NCBI GenBank assembly: GCA_903865435.1
Contig: CAIPJS010000076.1
Coordinates: 1 to 64,000 of the forward strand
Length of the DNA: 64,000 nucleotides
Source of the DNA: an uncultured Bacteroidota bacterium
GTDB lineage: Bacteria > Bacteroidota > Bacteroidia > Chitinophagales > Chitinophagaceae
Direction: 5' to 3'
In this document: piece by piece, positions 18,899-26,328 of the stretch
Layout of the letters: every line of letters starts with the position of its first letter
Numbering within the stretch: the first letter of the stretch is position 1
The notes under the pieces: model-generated
Told to the model about the DNA's origin: nothing
Databases searched by the model: none
Seen by the model: the letters and a program-made list of their open reading frames with translations, nothing else
Program-made: the position numbers and the translations under genes

Positions 18899-19417
18899 AT
18901 GGATCCTGTTCAAATTGTAAAAGTTCAAAAGGAAGACATCACTGCGCTTCAATTACTAAGTACACAAACTTTTATTGAGACTTTTGCTTCCTACAATACC
19001 GAAGCCGACATGAATGCATATCTGGCTAAAAGCTTTAATTTAATTACACTCAAAGAAGAACTTGACAATTCAAATGCACAATTTTATTTTGCTGTATTTG
19101 ATGCAGCGCCAATAGGTTATTTAAAAGTAAATCTAGGCCCTGCGCAATCAGATATACAAGACCCTAATTCGCTTGAAATTGAAAGAATTTATGTACTCAA
19201 ATCTTATTTAGGGAAAAAAGTGGGACAGGTATTGTATCAAAAAGCATTTTCGATAGCAAAAGAACTTCAAAAAAAATACATCTGGTTGGGGGTTTGGGAA
19301 AAAAATGAACGCGCTTTGGAATTCTATAAAAAAAATGGTTTTGTAGCATTTGACCAACATATTTTTACTTTAGGAACCGATGTACAAACAGATATTTTAA
19401 TGAAGCTTGAATTGTAA
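18899..19417 (+). CDS. GNAT family N-acetyltransferase
   Basis: The 172-residue protein has the GNAT fold. The N-terminal strand (VQIVKVQKEDITALQLLS) is followed by TFIETFASYNTEADMNAYL, a segment common in the spermidine/spermine-type and YobR-like GNATs. The acetyl-CoA-binding motif A comes next (LEIERIYVLKSYLGKKVGQVLYQKA, with the pyrophosphate loop around YLGKKVG). Motif B follows (IWLGVWEKNERALEFYKKNGF). It would transfer acetyl from acetyl-CoA to an amine of unknown identity in the cytoplasm. It is monocistronic: the S9 operon diverges upstream and the methyltransferase converges from downstream, with 36 bp between stops. The palindrome at 18855-18873 may regulate it. Confidence 0.9.
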   Translation: MDPVQIVKVQKEDITALQLLSTQTFIETFASYNTEADMNAYLAKSFNLITLKEELDNSNAQFYFAVFDAAPIGYLKVNLGPAQSDIQDPNSLEIERIYVLKSYLGKKVGQVLYQKAFSIAKELQKKYIWLGVWEKNERALEFYKKNGFVAFDQHIFTLGTDVQTDILMKLEL

Positions 19418-19453
19418 TTCAATACCAGCTTGTGTTTAAAAATGAATCTTTAT

Positions 19454-20314
19454 TTACTTTGGTTTATGTGCAAGCAAAGTATAGTATCTAAATAAATCCT
19501 GTTCCAATGCATCTGCTTGTTTCCCTGATTGTTTAAAATTATCGTACCTAATTTTTGATAAGATGCGCAGACGAAACATGATTTCTGCAAGCGGGGTAAG
19601 CTTTTTGATGGTTTTTCTTAAATTTTTATAAGACACAAACATATTCTTTGATACATTTTTACTTTCAAAATTTACAAAGCCTGCTTTGGCTGCATTTATT
19701 TCATGTTCTTCCAATGTGTCAATATCTGGCACTGCCCATGCATTGAAAATATTTTTTAGCAAGGTTTCATCATGTGTATTCAATTGTCTTGAAGTTCTGA
19801 TAGAATCGGCAATCACCAATCTGCCTCCTGGTTTTAACAACCTAAAAGCTTCTTTGTAAAAAAGAGATTTGTCTACTGTATGACACTGACTTTCGATGGC
19901 CCATACTATTTCAAAACTTGCATCTTCAAATGGAGCATTTAAATAATTTGCTGTTCTAAATTCTGCTCCTTGAATATTTTGTTTTTTTGCCATTTTATAG
20001 GCTATCTCCACTTGACTTTCTACAAGGGTGATGCCAATGACTTTTGCTTTCCTATATTGGGTCAACCACAAACTGGAATTGCCCAAGCCACAACCTGCAT
20101 CTAAAACCGTTGTACCTTCTTTAATAACTGCCCAATCGGCCAATACCTCATTAATTCTAAAAATGGCTTGTGCATGTTTGGTGGCTTTTTCGTCGTAATA
20201 ACCAAAATGTAATGCGGGGGTAGTTTTTAAATTCCAATTCCATATCAGTTGGTACTCAAAATGAGTAGAATTGTAATAGGACTGTATTTCTTTGTCGTTT
20301 TTCAAATTGGACAT
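19454..20314 (-). CDS. Class I SAM-dependent methyltransferase
   Basis: The 286-residue protein contains motif I VLDAGCGLGNSS (about 70-81) and a Rossmann-type methyltransferase core with VIGITLVESQVEIAYKMA and FRTANYLNAPFEDASFEIVWAIESQCHT. These resemble the gamma-tocopherol/sterol C-methyltransferase-like group (Methyltransf_11/25). The N-terminus (EIQSYYNSTHFEYQLIWNWN) resembles small-molecule C- or N-methyltransferases found beside lipid or quinone enzymes. No neighbour identifies the substrate. It is single and convergent with the GNAT gene, with a 36-bp gap. The next gene upstream, the DEAD-box helicase, diverges from it. Confidence 0.88.
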   Translation of the reverse strand: MSNLKNDKEIQSYYNSTHFEYQLIWNWNLKTTPALHFGYYDEKATKHAQAIFRINEVLADWAVIKEGTTVLDAGCGLGNSSLWLTQYRKAKVIGITLVESQVEIAYKMAKKQNIQGAEFRTANYLNAPFEDASFEIVWAIESQCHTVDKSLFYKEAFRLLKPGGRLVIADSIRTSRQLNTHDETLLKNIFNAWAVPDIDTLEEHEINAAKAGFVNFESKNVSKNMFVSYKNLRKTIKKLTPLAEIMFRLRILSKIRYDNFKQSGKQADALEQDLFRYYTLLAHKPK

Positions 20315-20415
20315 AAAGGATGCTTCTTGAGGCGTTAAAAGTAATTCATTTCTTTAAAAAACTGTTATATCTGCTTTAAGGGTTATAAGCAGGATAGTCA
20401 ATGGTTTAATAGTTG

Positions 20416-20423
20416 TACCTTTA
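20416..20423 (+). promoter_or_regulatory. Candidate -7 element (TACCTTTA) of the DEAD-box helicase
   Basis: TACCTTTA differs by one base from the TAnnTTTG consensus. A transcript starting about 7 bp downstream would begin near 20430. That excludes translation from the in-frame TTG at 20424 and supports TTG 20451. Confidence 0.35.
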
Positions 20424-20450
20424 TTGCTACAATTACTAAAAGAGATTATT

Positions 20451-21641
20451 TTGAAGTTTATAGATTTGGGATTAGACCAGCGAATTTTAGATGGCATTGA
20501 TGCCATGGGTTATGAAACAGCAACACCAGTTCAGCAACAAGTAATGGTTCCTATTTTAGAAGGGAAAGACATTATTGCCGCAGCGCAAACCGGTACTGGG
20601 AAAACGGCTGCTTTTTTATTACCCTTATTACATCGTTTATTAACTGTATCGCATCAGCCAGGAGATATAAACGCTTTAATTATTGTACCTACCCGTGAGT
20701 TGGCCATTCAAATTGCTGAAAGCATCGAAGGCCTTTCTTATTTTACGGATGTAAGTTCAATTGCAGTGTATGGTGGTGGTGATGGAAATTCTTTTGTGAC
20801 TGAAAAAAAAGCATTAACCAGCGGAGTAGATATTGTGGTGTGTACACCTGGTAGAATGATTGCGCATTTAAATATGGGTTATGTTAAACTAGAAGGGCTT
20901 AAATATTTAGTTTTAGACGAGGCGGATAGAATGTTGGACATGGGCTTTAGTGATGACATTGCAAAAATTATTACGTTTTTACCAAAGGTTCGTCAAAATC
21001 TTTTGTTTTCTGCCACGATGCCTTCCAAAATGAGGGACTTGGCTAAAAAAATATTACATCAGCCCGTAGAAATAAATATTGCCATATCTAAACCTCCTGA
21101 ACAAATTGTTCAAAAAGCGTTCATTGTTTATGATGCACAAAAAGTGCCCATCATTATTGACATGTTAAGTTCAAAACGTTATTCTAAAGTAATTGTTTTT
21201 TGTTCTAAAAAAATCAATGTGAAGCAACTGGCCAATAAATTAATGCAAGCAAAACTTTCTGTTGCTGAAATTCATTCCGATTTAGATCAAAAAAGTAGAG
21301 AGCAATATTTACAAGATTTTAGAAATCAAAAGACCAATATTTTAGTAGCCACTGATATTTTAAGCAGAGGCATTGACATTGATGACATCGATTTAGTCAT
21401 TAATTACGATGTGCCCAATGATGGAGAAGATTACATTCACAGAATTGGAAGAACTGCTCGGGCAGCTACTTCTGGCACCGCTTTTACTTTGGTCGCCGAA
21501 AAAGAACAAAGCAAATTTGCCGAAATTGAAGCCTTATTGGGTGCTCCTGTATTAAAAGGGAAAGTGCCAGAGATGTTTGGCCCTACACCCAATTATGCGC
21601 CCAAACAAGCAGGCGCAAAAAAATTTACAAGAAGAAGATAA
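20451..21641 (+). CDS. DEAD-box ATP-dependent RNA helicase
   Basis: The 396-residue protein has the RecA-like helicase pair. The Q motif is FIDLGLDQR with YETATPVQQQ. Walker A is AQTGTGKT (45-52). PTRELA, DEAD in VLDEADRMLDMGF, SAT, and the C-terminal motif VI HRIGRTARA are all present. It lacks a long C-terminal extension, ending in a short basic tail (KKFTRRR), and resembles RhlE-type helicases. The start is TTG 20451, because the first in-frame ATG lies inside the Q-motif region and would destroy it. Such proteins unwind short RNA duplexes in ribosome assembly or RNA turnover. The next gene starts 45 bp downstream. Confidence 0.93.
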   Translation: MKFIDLGLDQRILDGIDAMGYETATPVQQQVMVPILEGKDIIAAAQTGTGKTAAFLLPLLHRLLTVSHQPGDINALIIVPTRELAIQIAESIEGLSYFTDVSSIAVYGGGDGNSFVTEKKALTSGVDIVVCTPGRMIAHLNMGYVKLEGLKYLVLDEADRMLDMGFSDDIAKIITFLPKVRQNLLFSATMPSKMRDLAKKILHQPVEINIAISKPPEQIVQKAFIVYDAQKVPIIIDMLSSKRYSKVIVFCSKKINVKQLANKLMQAKLSVAEIHSDLDQKSREQYLQDFRNQKTNILVATDILSRGIDIDDIDLVINYDVPNDGEDYIHRIGRTARAATSGTAFTLVAEKEQSKFAEIEALLGAPVLKGKVPEMFGPTPNYAPKQAGAKKFTRRR

Positions 21642-21686
21642 GCGATTTTTTAAAATACATTCATTATAAACTTTTAAAATTTTACT

Positions 21687-22595
21687 ATGAAAGCAAACAA
21701 TTCAAGAAGAAAATTTATTAGTAGTGTAGGTGCCCTTGCAGGTGGGCAATTGCTATTCACCAAGCCAATTGTAAGTCTTGCATCTTTCGGCGTAAATTCT
21801 AATGAAAATATAACAGTAGGGCAAATCATGGATCAATTTATTAGTGAAGTGCCAGGGAAATTTTTAAAAGAAACAGTAGATACTTTAAAATCTGGTTCTA
21901 AAGATATAGTCGTAAAAGGAATTGTCACTTCGATGTTTGCCACAGTAGAAGTGATTAAAAAATCCATTGATCTGGGTGCTAATTTTATCATTGCACATGA
22001 ACCTACTTTTTACAATCACCAAGATGCCACTGAATGGTTGCAAAACGATCCAGTATATCAATACAAAATGGATTTACTTAAAAAAAATAATATCGCTGTT
22101 TGGCGCAATCACGATTATGTACACCGTTTAAATCCAGATCCGGTAACATCAACTTTTTTACAAAAATTAGATTGGTTAAAATACACTACCAAAGCAGTTC
22201 CTAAAATGGCTACCTTACCAACCACTAAATTGAAAGACTTAATTACAAAAATGAAAACTACATTAGGCGTGGATCAAGTTAGATTTATTGGTGATTTGAA
22301 TCAAGATTGCTCCAAGCTTTTATTTATGTTAGGTGCAAGCGGAGCCAGTTCTCATATTACAGGGATAAGACAATTAAAGCCTGATGTATTAATATGCGGT
22401 GAAATTTCGGAGTGGGAAACTGCCGAATATATTAGAGATGCCAGATCCAAAGGAGACAATGTTTCATTAATCGTACTAGGGCATATTGCAAGTGAGGAAG
22501 CGGGTTCTGAGTTTGTGGCTACTTGGTTGCATCAAAAATATCCAAGTATTAAAACCACGCATGTCCCTGCTGGAAACTCTTTATCTTTTTATTAA
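21687..22595 (+). CDS. NIF3-like dinuclear metal protein with Tat signal
   Basis: The 302-residue protein begins with a twin-arginine signal (SRRKFISSVGALAGG). A NIF3/YbgI-type domain follows: IVVKGIVTSMFATVEVIKKSIDLGANFIIAHEPTFYN contributes the metal-binding His-Glu, and LIVLGHIASEEAGSEFVATWL near the end contributes the second His/Glu set. Most NIF3-family proteins are cytoplasmic with unknown physiological substrate. An exported version with a Tat leader suggests the metal centre is loaded before export (inference). It is compact, lacking the large PII-like insert of some homologues. It lies 45 bp after the helicase and 45 bp before phnA, possibly in one transcript. Confidence 0.85.
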   Translation: MKANNSRRKFISSVGALAGGQLLFTKPIVSLASFGVNSNENITVGQIMDQFISEVPGKFLKETVDTLKSGSKDIVVKGIVTSMFATVEVIKKSIDLGANFIIAHEPTFYNHQDATEWLQNDPVYQYKMDLLKKNNIAVWRNHDYVHRLNPDPVTSTFLQKLDWLKYTTKAVPKMATLPTTKLKDLITKMKTTLGVDQVRFIGDLNQDCSKLLFMLGASGASSHITGIRQLKPDVLICGEISEWETAEYIRDARSKGDNVSLIVLGHIASEEAGSEFVATWLHQKYPSIKTTHVPAGNSLSFY

Positions 22596-22640
22596 TTTTT
22601 TTGACAAAAATACATTCGACATCACCCACTAAAATATAAT

Positions 22641-23201
22641 ATGAAAATTTCAGAAAAATTAAAACAACGTGCGCAAGATTTATGTGAGTTGTGTACAACA
22701 GAAATTCCCACCGAAGCATATGCTGTAAGTCCAAAAAATAACGATCTGATTGAAAATGAAGTGGCAGTATGTACTACTTGCTTAGCCATCATCGAAGGCA
22801 AAGAAGCAGGTAACCACTGGCAATGTTTGGCAGGCAGTATTTGGAATACAGCGCCAAGTGTTCAAGCTTTGAGTTATAGATTGTTATATGAATTAAAGAA
22901 CAAGGAATGGGCCAATGAAATTTTAACCTCGGTAGAATTGGAAGAACCTGTGGTCACTTGGGCCCTGAGTGCTTTTATCAAATCGCCGATACATGTAGAC
23001 AGCAATGGAACAGAATTATTAAATGGAGATACCGTAGTCTTGACTCAAGGTTTAAATGTGAAGGGCGCCAATTTTATGGCACCTAAGGGTACCATTGTTA
23101 AAAAAATACATTTAGTAGCCGATAACCCTGAACAAATAGAAGGGAAAGTCAATGAGCAAACTATTGTGCTTTTGACAAAATACTTAAGAAAGTCGAACTA
23201 G
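22641..23201 (+). CDS. PhnA-family zinc-ribbon protein
   Basis: The 186-residue protein has an N-terminal zinc ribbon with Cys15-x2-Cys18 (CELC) and Cys44-x2-Cys47 (CTTC). A C-terminal PhnA domain follows (IHVDSNGTELLNGDTVVLTQGLNVKGANFMAPKGTIVKKI). The name derives from the E. coli phosphonate region, but the E. coli protein is not needed for C-P lyase and its role is unclear. The middle part (NHWQCLAGSIWNTAPSVQALSYRLLYEL) is typical of the longer Bacteroidota version. No phosphonate genes are nearby. It may be co-transcribed with the NIF3-like gene 45 bp upstream. Confidence 0.88.
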   Translation: MKISEKLKQRAQDLCELCTTEIPTEAYAVSPKNNDLIENEVAVCTTCLAIIEGKEAGNHWQCLAGSIWNTAPSVQALSYRLLYELKNKEWANEILTSVELEEPVVTWALSAFIKSPIHVDSNGTELLNGDTVVLTQGLNVKGANFMAPKGTIVKKIHLVADNPEQIEGKVNEQTIVLLTKYLRKSN

Positions 23202-23220
23202 TTTTAAATTCTAAATAGGA

Positions 23221-23382
23221 TCAACTACCTCTTGAACCACCAGTTTTAATTGGCTTCTTGGTAGTGCCAGTAGACTTTGTACTTGCTTTGGCGATAAACT
23301 TTGAACTACCTCCTTGAAAAGTAGCTTTAGCGCCAGTGGTGGCTTTTTTATCAGCCACTTTTTTATTAATATGAAATCCCAT
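23221..23382 (-). CDS. Small basic protein of 53 residues, unknown
   Basis: A complete small ORF runs from ATG 23382 to TGA 23221-23223. The product begins MGFHINKKVADKKATTGAK and ends KKPIKTGGSRGS. It is rich in Lys, Thr, Gly and Ser with no Cys, Glu or hydrophobic core, so it is probably intrinsically disordered and strongly basic, suggesting nucleic-acid or ribosome contact (inference). It fills the gap between phnA and the DUF4337 gene; the downstream end converges on phnA with 19 bp between stops. There is no obvious Shine-Dalgarno, which is normal here. I do not recognise a family. Confidence 0.5.
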   Translation of the reverse strand: MGFHINKKVADKKATTGAKATFQGGSSKFIAKASTKSTGTTKKPIKTGGSRGS

Positions 23383-23440
23383 AATTAAACTTTAATACTA
23401 TAAATATAAATATAATTTTTCAATTGATTGGCATTCAGTT

Positions 23441-23965
23441 TTAAATCCCAATGCCCTCTAATAGAAATAGCAGTCCCGAAGCCCCTAAAAACAAACTAAT
23501 TACCCATAAAAACTTTCTTTTGGTTAAAATGGAAATAGCAGATATTGCAATGGCAATTTGAAAAAAGGTGACAGCTTTTGCAAACTTCTTTTCAATTTCT
23601 AAATGTGCTTTTGATGCTGCTTGTAAGGCTTCGGCTGCTTCTTTAATGGTAGCCTGTTCCTTTTTGTATCGATTGTATTCGGCAGTATCGGTAGAAGCGT
23701 TTCCAATTTTGATGGCTTTGATTTCAGCTTTGATGCCTTTTGCTTGGTAAAAAGCCCATTGATCAGATGCTTTAATTTGATTGATCACTGCTTCGTTGGA
23801 ATTGTGGCCTGCGAATAAGCTAGAAATGGCCGCTAATACTGCCATTAAAGCGGTGGATATGGCCACCAACATAGACCATTTTTGCTCTTTGCCATTACTG
23901 GCATGGTGCACTTGTTCATGAATGGCTTCATGTAAATGTTCGGTGGGTACTTCTATTTCATCCAT
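23441..23965 (-). CDS. DUF4337 family membrane protein
   Basis: The 174-residue protein has an acidic, His-rich N-terminus (EVPTEHLHEAIHEQVHHASNGKEQKW), then a transmembrane helix (about 33-52, LVAISTALMAVLAAISSLFAG). A charged alpha-helical region follows (55-125, with NSNEAVINQIKASDQWAFYQAKGIKAEI), and two closing hydrophobic helices end the protein. This is the DUF4337 layout; no function is known. It is transcribed away from the efflux locus, and the 165-bp divergent gap between them carries the inverted repeat at 24105. It could share a transcript with the small basic gene 58 bp downstream. Confidence 0.83.
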   Translation of the reverse strand: MDEIEVPTEHLHEAIHEQVHHASNGKEQKWSMLVAISTALMAVLAAISSLFAGHNSNEAVINQIKASDQWAFYQAKGIKAEIKAIKIGNASTDTAEYNRYKKEQATIKEAAEALQAASKAHLEIEKKFAKAVTFFQIAIAISAISILTKRKFLWVISLFLGASGLLFLLEGIGI

Positions 23966-24104
23966 ACTTAATAAGTTTAATGTCAGGTAGTTAAAGACTA
24001 AAATAGGTAAGAATGCTTATTATTTGGTCAAATTTACCTTAAAAGTGCCTTAAACCACATTTTGTCAAGGAAATGCGCCATTTATCTTTTAGATCAAAAC
24101 GAAA

Positions 24105-24128
24105 AACTAAGAATATAGTATCTTAGTT
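24105..24128 (+). promoter_or_regulatory. Inverted repeat abutting the start codon of the efflux operon
   Basis: AACTAAGA (24105-24112) and TCTTAGTT (24121-24128) are perfect 8-bp inverted arms around an 8-bp spacer. The repeat ends two bases before ATG 24131 and overlaps the TATCTTAG -7-like sequence at 24118-24125. It could be the operator of a dimeric repressor or, if transcribed, a hairpin covering the start codon. Confidence 0.55.
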
Positions 24129-24130
24129 GC

Positions 24131-25393
24131 ATGTATATTCTGTCCATTTTTACCAAAAAAATAAGTTCAATTTTTATTGTTTGTGTTTTTTGTTTTGCAA
24201 GCAGTTTTGGTCAGCAAAAACAATTGCAAGATTACATAAGTATTGGATTGGACAATAGTCCGCTTTTAAAAGATTTAAAAAATCAGAAAACGGTTAACTT
24301 AATTGACAGTTTAAAAATCTTAGCGGGCTATCAAGTGCAAGTGAATGGCATTAGTACCAATTCTTTTTCCCCTTCTTCCAATGGATGGGGCTATGATTAT
24401 GCCATAACCAATGGCACCAATTTTACACAACAAGTAGTGGCCACTAAAAAATTGGTAAGTAAGGAAAATTTGGCCAATCAACATGAAGCCATTCGTTTAT
24501 TGAATGAGTCATTGAATGTCTCTGGAAAAATTTCTGCGCAAGATCTTTCTAAATCCATTACAGCCCAATACATTACAGCTTATGGGGTTCATCAACAAAT
24601 TATTTTTAATTTAAGTTTATTGGATTTGTTGAAAAAAGAGGTTGCCATTTTAAAGGTCTATACAGAAAAAGGTATTTATAAACAAACCGACTATTTAAAT
24701 TTTATTATTACTACGCAACAACAAGAAATTGTAAATGAGCAATTGGCCGCGCAATATCAAAACGAAATTGCTTCACTCAATTATCTATGTGGCATCAAAG
24801 ACACTGCCCGCGTACTTTTGGCAGATCCGATAATAAAAATAGAACCGCTTGCCGAAATAGAACGCACCATCTATTATCAGCAATTCATTGTAGATAGTTT
24901 TAAATTAAAGAACAACATTGCGCAGGTTGAATACAATTACAAGCCTAAATTGAATTTGTATGCAGATGGGGGGTTCTTATCTTCTTTTTCTTACATGGGA
25001 TACAAAAATTTTGGTGCAAGTGCAGGTGTTTCTTTAACAGTGCCTATCTATGACGGCAATCAAAAAAAGATGCAGTTTAATAAAATCAAAATTGCCGAAC
25101 AAACCAGACAAGATTATCGCGATTTTTTTAAGAAGCAATATGATCAACAAATTATTCAATTATTGCAACAATTGATAGCCACCAATAAAGTAATTGCACA
25201 AGCCGAAAAGCAAATTGTTTTAACAGAAACCTTGATTGATGCGAATAAAAAATTATTAGAAATTGGGGAAGTAAAAATTACAGATTATATTTTGGCCATT
25301 AATGGGTATTTAAATACTAAAAATACCATTACGCAAAATACCATCAACAAGCTTCAAATTATCAATCAAATTAATTATTGGAATAAAAAATAG
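24131..25393 (+). CDS. TolC-type outer-membrane efflux factor
   Basis: The 420-residue protein has an N-terminal signal (ending ASSFGQQ). Two long coiled-coil halves are typical of outer-membrane efflux proteins, with beta segments such as PKLNLYADGGFLSSFSYMGYKNFGASAGVSLTVPIYDG (about 275-312), the conserved second-repeat P-x-Y-D-G. It forms the trimeric channel through which the RND pump encoded downstream discharges. It is first in a tight operon, 6 bp before the adaptor gene. The start at 24131 is close behind the inverted repeat and promoter-like sequence, so the leader is very short. The substrate is unknown. Confidence 0.9.
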   Translation: MYILSIFTKKISSIFIVCVFCFASSFGQQKQLQDYISIGLDNSPLLKDLKNQKTVNLIDSLKILAGYQVQVNGISTNSFSPSSNGWGYDYAITNGTNFTQQVVATKKLVSKENLANQHEAIRLLNESLNVSGKISAQDLSKSITAQYITAYGVHQQIIFNLSLLDLLKKEVAILKVYTEKGIYKQTDYLNFIITTQQQEIVNEQLAAQYQNEIASLNYLCGIKDTARVLLADPIIKIEPLAEIERTIYYQQFIVDSFKLKNNIAQVEYNYKPKLNLYADGGFLSSFSYMGYKNFGASAGVSLTVPIYDGNQKKMQFNKIKIAEQTRQDYRDFFKKQYDQQIIQLLQQLIATNKVIAQAEKQIVLTETLIDANKKLLEIGEVKITDYILAINGYLNTKNTITQNTINKLQIINQINYWNKK

Positions 25394-25399
25394 CCTAGC

Positions 25400-26317
25400 A
25401 TGAATTATAATAAAATTTTAGTCATTCCTTTTTTCTTGATTATGGCTTGTAAGCCTGCTGCTAAAGAAGCAGAGGAAACCAATAAAGAAGCAATAGGCAC
25501 GCCCGTTACGCTTACTTCTCCCGAAAAAGGCAATATGAAAGATGTAGTAGAAGTGAATGCGGTTTCGGCTTTCTTATTAAAATCGGCCGTTAAATCCAAT
25601 AGCAATGGTTATTTACAAGTGGTCAATGCGACCCTTGGAAAATTAGTGAACAAAGGGGATGAATTATTTGTGATCAAAACAAAAGAAGCCAATTCATTAG
25701 GCAATGCTTTAACTAAATTAGATTCCTCTTTTCATTTTGATGGAACCATACATATTAAATCACCAGGTACTGGATATATTACGCAAATCAATTACCGCAT
25801 TGGAGATTACGTGCAAGATGGTGAAGCCTTGGCCACTATTACAGATACCAAAAGCTTTGTGTTTTTATTAGACCTGCCTTATGAGTTAAAATCCTATCTG
25901 CCCAACAACCATCAATTGGAATTAAAGTTACCAGATGGCAGTACTTTAAATGGCATTTTGGAAGCACCCATGCCCATGGTAGATGCAGTTTCTCAAACTC
26001 AAAATTTTATCATCAAAGTAAACACCAGCAATCCAATTCCTGAAAACTTAATTGCAAAAGTGGCCTTAGTCAAAAAATTAAAAATCAATACTACTTCCAT
26101 TCCCAAAGCTGCTTTGCTATCTAATGATACCCAAACAGAATTTTGGGTAATGAAAATGATGGACAGTGTGACTGCTGTTAGGGTAGATGTTAAAAAGGGA
26201 ATTGAAACCAATAGTAATGTTGAAATTCTATCCCCACAATTATTTCCTAAGGACAAATTAGTACTCACTGGACATTATGGCTTGGCAGATACAGCAAAAG
26301 TGATTGTCAATAAATAA
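25400..26317 (+). CDS. RND periplasmic adaptor (HlyD/membrane-fusion type), lipoprotein
   Basis: The 305-residue lipoprotein has lipobox FLIMAC (Cys17). A barrel-sandwich/lipoyl-like domain is visible in SVKSNSNGYLQVVNATLGKLVNKGDELFVI-type sequence and its return half GTGYITQINYRIGDYVQDGEALATI. The hairpin between the halves is very short, about 25 residues including SLGNALTKLDSSFHFD, so the usual long alpha-helical coiled coil is missing or minimal. Beta-barrel and membrane-proximal domains follow. It bridges the RND pump and the TolC-type channel. Genes lie 6 bp and 11 bp away, so co-translation is likely. At 305 residues it is shorter than the usual 350-400 for RND adaptors. Confidence 0.88.
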   Translation: MNYNKILVIPFFLIMACKPAAKEAEETNKEAIGTPVTLTSPEKGNMKDVVEVNAVSAFLLKSAVKSNSNGYLQVVNATLGKLVNKGDELFVIKTKEANSLGNALTKLDSSFHFDGTIHIKSPGTGYITQINYRIGDYVQDGEALATITDTKSFVFLLDLPYELKSYLPNNHQLELKLPDGSTLNGILEAPMPMVDAVSQTQNFIIKVNTSNPIPENLIAKVALVKKLKINTTSIPKAALLSNDTQTEFWVMKMMDSVTAVRVDVKKGIETNSNVEILSPQLFPKDKLVLTGHYGLADTAKVIVNK

Positions 26318-26328
26318 TTAAAAAATCT

